This document shows, one piece after another, positions 1 through 11,044 of a DNA stretch of 64,000 nucleotides. A program made the translations under genes and the position numbers. Numbering within the stretch: position 1 is the stretch's first letter; every line of letters starts with the position of its first letter. The notes under the pieces are model-generated. The model was not told where the DNA came from and made no database searches. It saw only the letters and a program-made list of their open reading frames with translations. The stretch comes from Polyporus tsugae (taxonomy: Eukaryota; Basidiomycota; Agaricomycetes; Polyporales; Polyporaceae), in contig JAHRBS010000003.1 in the NCBI GenBank assembly GCA_024305745.1, forward strand, positions 496,001-560,000, in the 5' to 3' direction.

Positions 1-160
1 TTCAACTCGGTCACGTGGTCAGACGCGATGAACGGTGCGTGCCCACCTCGCAGTGACCTCGACGTTGCCTTCAACGCCTCCCACGATACCCTCTGCACGA
101 CTGAGCGTGCTCTTGGTCGCGCTCGCCAGTTCGGTTGTCCCTCTTGAGCATCTCTCAGAC

Positions 161-3100
161 ATGGATGCTCGAACGCCAAAGAAACTCGTCCACTGGGCTC
201 TCGATGCGTCCCTCTCCGAACTTGCTTCACCCGCTTTCTCCGATGCTGGCTCCTCTGAATCATGCACTTCGACGTCTAGCTTGCAGTATATTAACTCGCA
301 ACTAATCGCACATGGCTTCGTACACGATGCGGGACTATCGCTCGACGGATTGGCAAAGGGAGATGCGGATCGGGTGGTCAAGTGCGTGTTGGGGATGCTA
401 AGCCAACGAATCGTGAGTCTTCAAGTTCTCCCTACATGTCACTGTGTGCATGTCCCAATGTTTCCCAGGATGATATGGCGCGCACGGAGGACCTGACAAC
501 AAAGCTCCGCACGCTCAGCTACGACCATGAACGGCTCACCTCCATGTACAAGACCGAGACGGAGAAGGCTGCCAACGCCGAACGCGAGATGAACCTCCAG
601 AAGACGCGCGCAACGTGAGTCATCCTCTTCCAACTCCTCCCCACCGGGTGCAATAAGGTTGCGAGGGTTGAACGACCCCCCACGTTCCTCCCATGATGCT
701 GACCTTGCTTTACCAGCGCCGCCTCGAAGTCTCTCCAAACTTCGGAGACAGCCCATAAGCACTCGACTGCAGAGCTACAGCGCACCCGCACGACCCTACA
801 CTCCCTCCGTACAACGCACCAGACCGAAATCAAGAAGCTCGAGAAGGAGAAGGATCGCATGGTCGACCGCTGGACTAAGCTCTCCGACTCCCAGCTCAAG
901 ATAGGCTCGCTCCCCGCGGGACTGACCTGCGCGAACCTTGCGGTAGTCGACGCGAGCGACGTGCAGCTGCGGGGGAAGGGCCAGGGTTTCTTGGACGTCG
1001 CGTTGGAGCAGGCGGAGAGCGCGAGGAAAGAGCTGTTGGAGCAGAATAGGCGGCTGAGGGGCTCGCTCTTGAACGCTGCCAACGAGTTGCAGACTATGTT
1101 GCATACTGCACGGACGGTCGGTACTACCGACGCTGCGCCAGAGGTACGTGTGTCTGACCTTGAAGACAAACCTGATCCTGACGATACGCAAGCCCGAACC
1201 GATTTTGTTCAACACGCTTTTCCAGAACCAGCCTACAGAGGCGACTGGCGAGACTTTCAACAAATTGTTCACGTCTCTTCGAGAAACGCTCTCGCATAAG
1301 GCAGAGTCCAGGTCAATATCCTGTAGTTGTTCGCGGAAAGAGTCGTCGTCACACTTGGCGCATACAAGAACACCACCCGCCAATGTTCAGGACAACCCGG
1401 AGGTCGAACGCCTTCAGGCTGTCATCGACAAGCTCCGCGCGGACCTCGGTACGTGCCCATACTTCATCTTGCACATACAGTCAAGGGATATTCATGGGCA
1501 TACAGATCAGTCGCAGAAACAGGCCGCCGCATCTGCAGCACAGACACGAGAGTTATTTGATCGCTATGCGGAAGATCAGCGGCTGGCAGCCAGTAACCTT
1601 GGGGAGATGAGTGTCGACCTCATGACCGCTCCAGCACGAGACGAGGAGAAGCAGCGGCTGGATGTGCGGTTTACTGAGCTAGAGACAGAACGCAGGAAGT
1701 TTACGGAGGCCGCGGTTAGGCTAGGCAAAGAGAAAGCTGCATTGGAGGCACGTGCTGGTATCCTTACTGCATGCCGACGTTGTGCACGTCTCACCGTTCG
1801 TCTTTCAGGCCGAGCGATTAAAGCTTCTCGAAGAAAAGCGTTCTTGGGAGGTAGAAAAGATGCTCGCCGATCTTCCACCAACACCTGCCCCTACTGCCGG
1901 CGCACCCGTATCTGCTGTCCCTCCTTCCGTCGTAGCGCGCAAATCGCCTGGAAAGTCACCGCGGAAACTGAAGGGTAAGGCTGCGAGTCCGCGCAAGACG
2001 CGCGTCTCGCGACGTTCCTCAGGTCTCGGTGTCGTCCTCTCGCCCAAAGCGAAGGCTCCGCCCAAGAAGAGAGTCACGCCAGCGTACGAGACCGAAGTCA
2101 TCCCATCAACGATACCACCTTCACCTGTTAGACCGCCTCCAGAGTTCAAGACCAGCATGGCCGCCCCAGCGCCCCCATCTCCTGCGATCCTCACGAGTAC
2201 CTTTGTCCTCCCACCTCCCTCTCCCGCCGCATTGTTCCCCTCGCGAGAACATGGCGGCGGAACTCAACTACCACCGATACCCCCGCTCCCGAAGCTCGAG
2301 ATACCCCCACCATCTTCAGATACCTCCGAAGACGACATCATGGACACCACCGCAGAGCCCGCATCCTCCGCATGCTCATCTTCCGCTTCCACTTCCACGT
2401 CTACATCATCCACGGCCTCTATTACTTCTCTCCCAGCCCCTCCCGTCCCGAGCACGCCCATAGCGCGCCCTTTCCCGATGGCGAAGCCCTTCGCGCAGCG
2501 TATGGTCCACGCATACTCGCCCGTCAAGCCAAGCCCGCTTAGCCGCATCCTCATGCTCGCGGACTCCCCGGAGAGTCCCGAGGGCCCTGTGCTCGGCGCG
2601 CTGGTGGAGGTCGATGAAAACGCGATGGACCTCGACACCTCGTACATCCCCATCCCCCCGCGCACCGCGCAGGCTCAGCCGAGCCTCGCAGAGGAGCTCG
2701 GCGTGTCGGAGGACGACGACAGCCCGCTCAGGGAGAAGCAGCCGCCTCCGGTGGCCAGCAAACCTGGGCCTGCCGCGCGCAAGGTAGGGGGTGCGGCCGC
2801 GCCGGCAGTGACTGAAAAGGGGAAGGGCAAAGCTCGGGCAGACGCAGCCCCGCCGTCGCAGCGGACCCAGGTGCAGACGAGGACGTCGCGCGCGCGTGCG
2901 GGTGCGACGCTCGAGAAGGAGAACGCCAAGCGTGCTAAGCTCAACCCTCCGTCTATCTCTCCCGGGGGCGCCGTAGCTTCGACTGCGAAGGATGCGAAGA
3001 AGCCCCCGAGCAAACCTGCGAGCGGCGTTGGGACGCGCACCAGGTCTGGTGGCGGCGCGGGCGCGGGCGGTGGGGGAAGGGGAACTGTGGTGAAGCCCCC

Positions 3101-3173
3101 TAGTAGGGGCGGGCCGCGGAGAGTGCCTATTGGGAGTGCCGAGGCTGGACCTGTGCCGGGTTGGCGGGGATGA
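161..3173 (+). CDS. ADIP/Msd1-like coiled-coil protein (afadin- and alpha-actinin-binding domain)
   Basis: Six exons join in frame to about 884 residues: 161-412, 469-614, 717-1143, 1226-1448, 1506-1747 and 1809-3173. The N-terminal part opens with PKKLVHWAL and an INSQLIAHGF segment and continues into long heptad-like helices (TTKLRTLSYDHERLTSMYK, EKEKDRMVDRW, ELLEQNRRLRG), the pattern of the fungal ADIP family (afadin and alpha-actinin binding; S. pombe Msd1 relatives anchor spindle-pole microtubules). Coiled coil resumes in exons 5-6 (LEEKRSWEVEKML). The last about 400 residues are Pro/Ser/Ala/Lys-rich and disordered, with basic patches (SPRKLKGKAASPRK). The start at 161 is chosen because the family homology begins there, although the frame is open from 35. 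One intron is GC-AG. A spindle or septum anchoring role is inferred from the family only. Confidence 0.85.
1748..1808 (+). other. GC-AG intron in the ADIP-like gene
   Basis: Exon 5 can only be joined in phase with exon 6 (ALE to AERLKLL) if the intron starts at GCACGT after GAG (1745-1747) and ends at TTTCAG (1808). Nearby GT dinucleotides (1752, 1758) give the wrong phase. Two other introns of the gene start GTACGT, so this donor looks like GT changed to GC, the known minor donor class. Confidence 0.75.
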
Positions 3174-4192
3174 GCCTGAGGGTTTGGTATATTGATTTGG
3201 GCTCGGACATTTGTCTCATGTCGTTTTTATTTTATTTTTCACAAGTAAGTACCAGATACCACTCACAGAGTGGTTGAATCGCTGCAAGTGTTGAGTTATA
3301 TGATGAAGGGTCAGAGCAAGTCAGAGGGGAGATGACGTCGGCGTTGAGTATGAAGTGGCTGTGTTATTCCCACGGGCGGTCTTTGCTGCAAACTTGAAGT
3401 TTTTCCATTCACTGCGGCTGACAGTGGACACTGACCATCCCGTGCCGGAACGTCCTCTGGTCACGTCTGCCTTGACATAGCTATCCAATATCATGGTGCG
3501 TCCAGCCAGAGCTCTCTCGTCAACCAATCGCGAGCTGATGACATTTGTAGTATGTCATATATTATGAAGTTCGTGAACCCTCTTGCCAGAAGGTGGAAGC
3601 CTCCCGTATGCGACCTCACAAACGTCCAAGCACATAGTAAGTACGGGATTATGCATGATCTAATGGGTGTTCCTGCATACAGTTATCAAATGGGCGGTTT
3701 GCAGAGAACCTGACTAACTTCAACTTCGGGGATCGGTTGCATGTCCGAGTGTCTTAATCCCCCTGCTTCGTCTTCCAACAGCCCCAGAATACGCATACAA
3801 ACTAACCCCTTCGTGATGGAAGCCACGCATGTGTGCAACGACTTCAGATCTTTGTCCTCAGAAAGGCAGCAGGTCTTGGGACAAGTCCTCGGTTCCATAA
3901 TGCGCTCACACAGTTTGCGCCTCGCCGCCCCAGTATGGGTAGTATGAGGTTGCATCCCAACCTTGCTTGGCCCCCCTGGCCGTGATAGACCATGGTTTTT
4001 CTATGTGGCGTGCATCCTGTAGAGCGGTGATTATTAAGACTGTGCGTCCTCACCTTTCATAATGGCTTATACATTCCCAAACCTGCTGAGTCATGGACAG
4101 TGCCGTCGTCCCCTGTACTCGCTTAAAAACGACAGAGCAATTCCCCTCATGGGACGCTAGCACCCTCGCCGCACCTCGCATATACACACAAC
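3174..4192. other. Intergenic, no gene seen
   Basis: The stretch holds the T-rich 3' flank of the coiled-coil gene (a run of T-rich sequence at about 3225-3240) and the upstream region of the reductase relic. Only short, unsupported open frames are present and none resembled a protein family I know. Confidence 0.5.
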
Positions 4193-5303
4193 ATGTCTTC
4201 CAGCAAACTGATCTTGGTACGCCAGCTCGTTTCACGACTTGAAGCCTTCCAGCTAAACCTTCGACCAGGTTACCGGCACGTCCGGCTATGTCGCTGCGCA
4301 TGTCGTCCAGCAGTTGCTTGACAGTGGCTACCGCGTCCGAGGGTATTCTCCCTCTTCACATCAAGTCATAGAGTTCTGTAGAGGGCACATTGAACATCCT
4401 CCGCCAAGGTGCAACTAAAGGTATCAAGAAGTTTGTTGTGACTAGCAGCTGGGTAACCGTCCTTAATTGTAAGTCACTATACATCAATTCTTCGGAATGA
4501 CGAATAGGGACTAACGGACGGGTGTAGCCGCCATGGAGGAAATCTATCAGGGCTTCACTTTCACCGAGAAGGGTAGGTGTGATGTCACTCAAGGCGAGCG
4601 ATGAATCAATGAGCCATCTCTCGCGTAGACTGGGGCAAGGCCTCCCGTGAGGACCTCCTGACCCCTGGACGAAACGGCCTCAAAATTTATTGCGGGGCGA
4701 AGATCCTGGCAGAGCAAGCTGCATGGCAGTTCAACGAAGAACACCCCGAGCTAGACATCGCAACCAGTACGTCCCCCACTTTCAGATCCACCGTGCGACT
4801 GTCCTTTATCTCTCACAACCAATGCCTCGTCCCAGTTTGCCCGCCATTTGTATATGGCCCTCCCATCCTCCCGCTCCCCAAGGGGTCCCTTGGATCCCCT
4901 GGCATCATTTACAAGCTCATCGTCGGCGAACCCGGTCGCCCGCTCCCCTCTCAGCTCCTGCCTTTCCATGTACGTCCGCGACCTCGCCCGCGCCCACATC
5001 CGCGCCCTCGAGCTGCCGCAGATTCTCGCAGGAGCAGACCGCCAGCAGAAGCGGTTCCTCATCGTCAGCCCGGACGTCGTAACGTGGGACGTCGCCGTCA
5101 AGCACCTGTACGACACGCGCCCGGCGCTGCGCAACAGGCTTCCGACCTCCGATAATGCGCCCAATCTTCCGGCGGGGCCGTTATCCAAGAACGATACGAC
5201 CCGCGCGAAGGAGATACTTGGAATCACCGAGTATATTGGGTGGCAGAAGACGTTTGAGGACACGATTGACGCGCTTCTCGAAGCGGAGGATCATTGGGTT
5301 TGA
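4193..5303 (+). pseudogene. NAD(P)-dependent dihydroflavonol-4-reductase-like SDR, internally deleted and frameshifted
   Basis: Exon 1 (4193-4216) encodes MSSSKLIL and splices to VTGTSGYVAAHVVQQLL at 4269, the nucleotide-binding TGxxGY start of extended short-chain reductases. Later pieces include KKFVVTSSWVTVLN, the catalytic YxxxK as YCGAK (about 4690-4710), PPFVYGP and VRDLARAHIRALE, and the frame ends at the stop 5301-5303. Two lesions are visible. Straight after GYRVRG the frame jumps to VEGTLNIL, so roughly 60-80 residues expected between the cofactor and substrate parts are missing. Between QLLPF and MYVRDLA (about 4965-4975) the frame shifts by one base. Introns around 4217-4268, 4480-4530 and 4767-4841 are still recognisable. 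The product is probably not functional; family assignment is firm, substrate unknown. Confidence 0.75.
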
Positions 5304-5802
5304 GCAGATTCGAGTGTCTCTGGGGATTGCATCACTCGAATGGATACTCAAAAGTTGAGCATATGGCCATGCTCTCAAGGAAGAGGCCCGCGAGAACGTG
5401 CTGTCCGTGATGTCTTGGAAGGCTTGATCGGGTTCAAGGGTGGTCTTGCTAATCTGGAGCCCGATTCCGTATCGTCCCAACACTGTCCGCCCTCGACCTA
5501 CGCTTCCGCCCAGCCCAATCGGCTTCCAAGGGGAATGAGGTCGTCACAGTTCTCAAAAAGGTCAACCGTCGGATCTCCATTGATGCCCCTGCCGTTGAAC
5601 CCCACGACTTGACAGCACGTTCGAACCGGAGTGTATCGAACTGGCATTAACATCCATTGGTTTCTTGCGCCCCAGGGCCAACCGCGTGGAATTGAGTGCT
5701 GGCCGCTGAGCGACTTGGAGGTCAAGAAGAAAGTGCGAGGCTAGAACCGGATAAGCTACTCACTAAACCGCGAAACGGGCCATATTTACGGCTTGCATAC
5801 AA
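5304..5802. other. Intergenic, unrecognised
   Basis: A moderately open plus-strand frame at about 5490-5650 (containing VVTVLKKVNRRISIDAP) and another ending at 5743 are not recognised and could be relics of a gene. No splice pattern or family motif supports a call. Confidence 0.3.
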
Positions 5803-6143
5803 TAGGGGAGGTCAAAGTTGACGATTCTCGTGCGATTCTGAAAGTGATTCTGTGGCGATTCTGGGTCTTAGAATCACCATCAAAATCGCGCCCACTCTGA
5901 CCACCTCATCCGAAAATGCGATTTTGATGGCGATTCTGGACACGATTTTGAACACGATTTTGAGTTGGGGCAGAATCGCAATACCAGAATCGCGATTCTG
6001 GAGGCAGAAGCGGCTCTGGAGCCGCTTCTGCGATTCTGCACGATTCTGCCAGAATCGCGATTTTCGGACCAGAATCGCGTTCAGAATCGCCTCCCAGAAT
6101 TGTCCCCAGAATCGCACGAAATCGCCCACTCTGACCACCCCTA
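5803..6143. mobile_element. MITE-like element built of GATTCTG/CAGAATC words
   Basis: The ends form imperfect terminal inverted repeats: TAGGGGAGGTCAAAG reading in from 5803 and TAGGGGTGGTCAGAG reading in from 6143 on the other strand. Similarity continues for about 40 bases into CGATTCTCGTGCGATTCTG. The element begins and ends with TA, which would fit a TA target duplication of the Tc1/mariner type. The interior is packed with GCGATTCTG and its complement and holds a perfect 12-bp inverted repeat with a 4-base loop (6004-6015 and 6020-6031). A second copy of the terminal sequence lies inside (CCCACTCTGACCACC at 5891-5905 and 6125-6139), suggesting a nested or rearranged copy. It has no coding capacity. 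Confidence 0.7.
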
Positions 6144-6677
6144 TTAAATACAAGGTGCGCCGCCGTGGATACGACACTCCCTTCAACCTCCTGTGAGTCT
6201 GCTCCGGCGGCCGCCGTTCCCAGGAGCGAGGTGCTGACGTCCCGCTCATGCTGCACAAATCAACGACAGGTTAGAGGATCCATGCCAATAAGCCCCGATC
6301 AGTTTGCTCTGGATGATATCTTCTGACCCAGCGAAAGTATTGAGATCTTCTCCGACGTCCATGATACGGTTCAATTGTACTACGTACTATCCTCATGCCC
6401 ATACACCGACACACACTGCGGCAGGGTGAAACATTGTGTGGTGAATGGGCTCATCTCTACGACATACAGAAGTTGGAGACGAGCGGTGTATTCAGTACTA
6501 GTAGTGGTCCAAGCTCGAGTCGTTAACTTGAACGTCCGACACGGTGGAGCGGCGTCACACGACGTCTGAGGATATAAGCGTCTGTTGTGCCCGGAGGAGG
6601 CCGGACCCTGGGAACCAGACTGGGGAGTCGGAGCTGCAGCGGCAACTCGGAAGTCACTCTCTCACCATTATGTTCGC

Positions 6678-6785
6678 CTCCGCATTCGAGACCCGTGCTT
6701 TTCTGGCACCTTGAAAGGGAAGGTTCTGTCATGGCGGTGGGAAGGCGGAAGGTGTCTGTGTAACGCCGAACGCGCATCCGCATGC
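6678..6785 (+). promoter_or_regulatory. Conserved upstream block of AB-hydrolase A1
   Basis: This stretch, about 100-210 bases before the A1 start, shares ordered words with the upstream regions of A2 (13389-13480) and A3 (30038-30150): CCGCATTCGAGA, then GGGAAGGTTC-like, then GGCGGAAGGTGTC, then a GCGCGC-containing end. Shared order and spacing suggest a retained promoter rather than chance, but plain common descent of the duplicates would also explain it. Confidence 0.4.
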
Positions 6786-6887
6786 GGTAGTAAGTGCTCG
6801 AAACAGTTCCTAGTGCCCCCTCCATACACTGCATACCTCCGCTTCTCGTCGAGTCTGACCTGAGCCACCTACAATCCATTCCGCCCA

Positions 6888-8287
6888 ATGTCAGATATTG
6901 AGGCCACTGACTTGACTCTCCCGGGTCTCATCGATGATGGCGGTCTGGACGTTCTCGTAACCCGCTACCGCCTTCGCCAGCTGTCGAACATACGCGCCGC
7001 TGGGACTCGCCTTTCTCTCCTATGCATCCACGCCGTCTCGTACTGTGCGTCTCTCCCTCCCCATACTCCGTTTTCACGGTCCTGAATAGTAACCTCTTCC
7101 TCCACAGACAAGGAGGCATGGTTTCCCACGCTCGAGTATCTTTTCGAGTTGCAGGCCAAAGCACCAAACAGCCGCTTTACCATCATCGAGGCATGGTCCA
7201 TCGACTCGCCGAATCATGGTCGCGCCGCGGTCGCAAACGAGGATCGACTGATGGGTCGACCTCAAGGCATCAGTGAGCCCGATTTCTGCTGTATCGAAGT
7301 CCGGACATCGAGTCCTCTTATGTACAGCGGCGCACGAATGGGCCCGGGCGATCTAGGTGCTGCTCCAATCTGGTCTCATTCAAGGAACATCGATCGTCGG
7401 CTTGGGCCACTCCGCGGGTGGCTGCGTCCTGTATGATGTCTCTTCTTCCACGTCTCACCTTGGACTGACGATGGCGTAGGCCACTCACAACTGTTGGCTA
7501 TCCCATCGGCGACCTTCCGTTCTCGTCCATTATTCTTATCGAACCAGCCTTCATGACCCCACAGATGATTGAGCGTGTCACCGCGATGGGCATTCCTTAC
7601 AACAGCATCCTCAGCATGGCGAAGACACGTAAAGACACCTGGCCTTCCCGTGCCGCGGCACGCGCCTGGATGTCGACTCGACTGCCCTGGAAACATTGGA
7701 CACCGCGGTCACTCGATCTCTTTCTCGTACGTGCAGATCTGGAAAACACCCATGTGTTTCCCAGCTAACCTCAGCGATTCTTCAGGAGTACGGACTACGT
7801 GATCTCCCGACGAAGACGTATCCGGATGCCCAGCGTGGTGTGACGCTCTGTTGTACCCGCGCCCAAGAAGCTGCGGGGTACATATACAACCAAGATGCCA
7901 TCGATAGCTTGGAGCGTTTGAAGGATATCTGTCCTGCTATTCCCGTGCACTGCGTCTTCGGGAATCGAACCGACCTCATGTGAGTGGAGTTTTTCCGCAA
8001 TAAGTAGTATGTCCGTCCTGATTCCGTCCTGACCTTATATTATTATCCAGACCCGACGTTGCGAAGGCGGATATGATAGACGAACGGCAGGGTCGAAAGA
8101 TGACCACTGTTACGAACATTGCAGACCACGGTCACCTTGTAGGTGTCCGAACAATTGCACATAGTGACGCTAGTTCTAACAACGCTCCTCCAACCAGATC
8201 GTAATGGAAGATCCGCAGAGCATGGCACTGGCGGTGTGGGATATCTTATGCGACAACCAGCCAGGTGAGAAGCTGTGTAGGCTGTAG
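6888..8287 (+). pseudogene. AB-hydrolase paralogue A1, premature TAG
   Basis: Seven exons (6888-7044, 7108-7272, 7328-7430, 7480-7726, 7786-7979, 8051-8138, 8198-8287) match paralogue A2 exon for exon and would code about 347 residues of an AB-hydrolase-1 fold enzyme. Visible are the lid/core start IHAVSYYKEAW, the nucleophile elbow GHSAGG, FGNRTDLM as the acid region and DHGHL with the presumed catalytic His. In exon 3 codon 7354-7356 is TAG (reads AHEWARAI stop), where A2 has CAG (Gln). The stop precedes the nucleophile Ser, so no active enzyme can be made unless the codon is bypassed. All splice signals remain intact, so the inactivation looks recent. Substrate is unknown for the family. 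Confidence 0.8.
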
Positions 8288-11044
8288 TGGTGACTGCGGT
8301 CGCGCCTTCCTGTATCGATGAATATGTATCAACATCAAGGACAGATTTGGATTGAGCTTCGTGCGTTCTGAAAGGTGGTGTACCACGTTATGCCGCAATG
8401 GCCGCCGCTGAGCATCATATGCCGATATACGTGTGGTGACGTTCGGTAGTCCATAGTCATATGAACACAGGTCGCGCGGGATGCTTCTGTGGCCGGATAT
8501 GCCACCCGCATCAGTTTCGACCTGTCTTCCAGTTACGAAACTAGCGTTTCGCAGCAAACAAACGCAGACACGCAACATCCGACGAGACAGCTTACGGCAG
8601 GTGTGAGGTGCGGTGGATGATCTTGGCCGTTTCGAAGATGGCGAGGGTCGCTACTCCAGTGGCAGATGCGGAGCACTTCTCGATGGAAGTCGGGCTTCTC
8701 GTTCGGATTCCGCGCCTAACGTTACTTGAGATGATGGATCCGTTGACTTGGAACGGGCCTTCAGAAGCAATGCTTGACCGGGAACTTGAACGCCGGGGAG
8801 GGGTGGAATCCGATATGTTTCGCGTCGGTCCTTGCGCAGTGGCATCGACCGGGGCCCGAGTCCAGCTGGACGCTCCAAGAAGCATCGTGAGTTGCAGTTG
8901 CCACCCAGTGGGAGACGTCACGACTCACTACACAGCCTCGGCGATGCTCGGATCCAGTCCGAGTCGTCTTCCATTCTGTAAGATATCAACTCCATACCCC
9001 GAGGCCGGGGTCGGCATCAGGAAAACAGGTTGGCCAACTTCATAAGGAGGATTCAAACCCACGACCTGGCCGAAGCATCCGAGTTCTTGTGAAACTGGAA
9101 TCTGATCGGTTGGTTTTGCAGTGTGCTCAAGCCTGCCCTAAACACGGGCGTCGATAAGCTGTGCGCTGCGCATGCGGCCGCCTGCCAGCACTGCCTTCCT
9201 GAGGCTTCCTCGTCAACCTCGCTGCTTGCCCGCTTTCTTTCCACTTACCCACCACGGTCTAGGTCTGTGTGGTACGCCATATGAGGCGGCTATTGAGCAA
9301 GTATATTCGTCTCTGTCTGTCAGATTGCTTCCGGCATTGAGCATGATGGGACGCATGGTGACCACGCATGGCCAGAGGATCATAGGATGTACATCTTGGA
9401 CCACTCGGATTACAATACGGAAGGACGACATGGCACCTTCAGCGTGTCCCAAGTATGGCGTCCTCTTCACAGGAGTTCACCTAGTCTCATCCATTTCGAG
9501 CCTTTTCAGGTTGCGTTCACTCCCTCCCCTGACCCTGACGTAAGTACTTCGATCACGGCGTGTAACCCTCCTCGACATTTGTCACGGCAGGCGCTGACGA
9601 AGGCTCCGACTCGCTTTCACTTTGGCTCGGTACATATGTCGTATCATGTATGCCCCGCTCCGCTCATCTCGCAACTCTCGTGCCCAGCCCCTGACCTGAC
9701 TGTTCTTCTCTGGCAGGAATGTCAACGTCGCCGTAGGCATGCGGACGCTCTTCCCGAGTTCTCATGTCACAGCAACACTGGGTGTACCATCGGCCCCTCC
9801 CTCTGGCCTGTTGTCACCCGTGAGGACGGCCGTACTCCAACCGGGTGCGTCCCCCGGCCCCTGACGCTCCAGACCACTGACTTCTACTTCTGTTCCAGGC
9901 TTTGGGCCGTGCTATCCACATGTGGTGCAACCGTGGACACCCTCGCGGACTTCGGTCCACATCGGACGTGTCTATGCCTCAATCGAACGTGGACCACTAC
10001 CATCTCACGATAAAACTCCGGGGAACATCTTGGCCGCTGATAGGACGTCCCGACATGTGCTGTATGTACTATAAATGATGCTTCCGGGCGGTCAAGTTGA
10101 GGGGCGATCCACCGTTTGATGCGTGTGAAGGAGGTTCGTTCTGTCATGAGAGTCAATTCCGGGGTCTATCGATATCGGATGGCAAAGACCCTCGATGCCA
10201 TGCCATGATCATGATGGACGCGCTTCTCAACTTGCGGAGAACCGTCACCCGGTTGGGCTTGAACGGACTCTTCGAATCGGAGATGTGTGCATGCGCAAGA
10301 ATGCAAAATGGATAAAACTCAAACTTGAACATTTCCGTGTTCCTCCATTGAACGTTGAACACCTACCGGAGTCCCAGTGCACCGCCCCGACGGGCATTGA
10401 ATGTTCAATCCAGGAATAGGGTCGTAAATTGCCAGGGGGCAGAGAGGCTAAGAAGGTCCGAGCCGGCCCCAGATATCGCTGCGGGGATGGTTCAAATGGT
10501 CACCCCTGCCTTTAGCCTCCCTTGGTCCGCTCCTGCGGTCTGAGGCGTGGTTGGGCGTCAGCGCTGGGTTAACTTCGGTGCTGGGTCTGATTTGGTTCGC
10601 GAACGCAGAAACAGCGCCAACAGTTCGCCGGCCGCGCTGATACTAGGGGAGAAAAGATATCAGGAAGCTCAGGTCAGAGTCGGCGAGAAGGAGACACTCT
10701 GGTCCGCCGAGGGGGGACACTAGGAACCGTTGCTCGAGGTGAGGATCCACCGGATACGCCATTCAGCCCTGCACTGAGCGAAATGGCTTACGGCTGAGAT
10801 AGCAGACGAAGCGCCAGGCAATCGTGCATGAGACCTTCATGTCTCGAATCTCGATCGAGGCAAAGGGTCACATTTAATACAGATTGATACAAGACTGGGA
10901 GCACTGTCAGGGGATAGTACGGCACCCAGCCATCCCACGTCCTATTTAGGCTGTCAGCCTTCAGGATAAACATAGATTCAGCAGCGTCGTTCAGTACAGA
11001 AAATCCGTGGAATCGCATGTGAGAATACTAAACGGAGACGACGT
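8288..11044. other. Intergenic region without a supported gene
   Basis: The first part (to about 8540) is 3' flank of A1 and resembles the 3' flanks of A2 and A3 (shared words near the phrase ATGTATCAAC). Open frames at 8608-9045 (+) and 9387-10013 (+) have no motif I recognise. Around 9330-9420 a few words resemble 15840-15930 behind A2, so a decayed gene or duplicated flank may lie there. Nothing was recognised between about 10080 and 11044. Confidence 0.4.

Noticed and set aside
1805..3040. Long minus-strand open frames opposite the last exon of the coiled-coil gene
   Set aside because: GC-rich low-complexity coding sequence leaves the antisense frames open; they show no domain and conflict with a well supported gene.
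5803..6143. CRISPR-like array (regular GATTCTG words)
   Set aside because: The repeats are short, occur in both orientations, have no uniform spacers, and sit inside terminal inverted repeats in a eukaryotic genome.
8608..9045. 145-residue plus-strand open frame
   Set aside because: No family resemblance, and minus-strand frames of similar length overlap it.
9387..10013. 208-residue open frame as a gene
   Set aside because: No recognisable motif, rich in splice-like stops in other frames, composition not convincing; kept only as an unexplained stretch.
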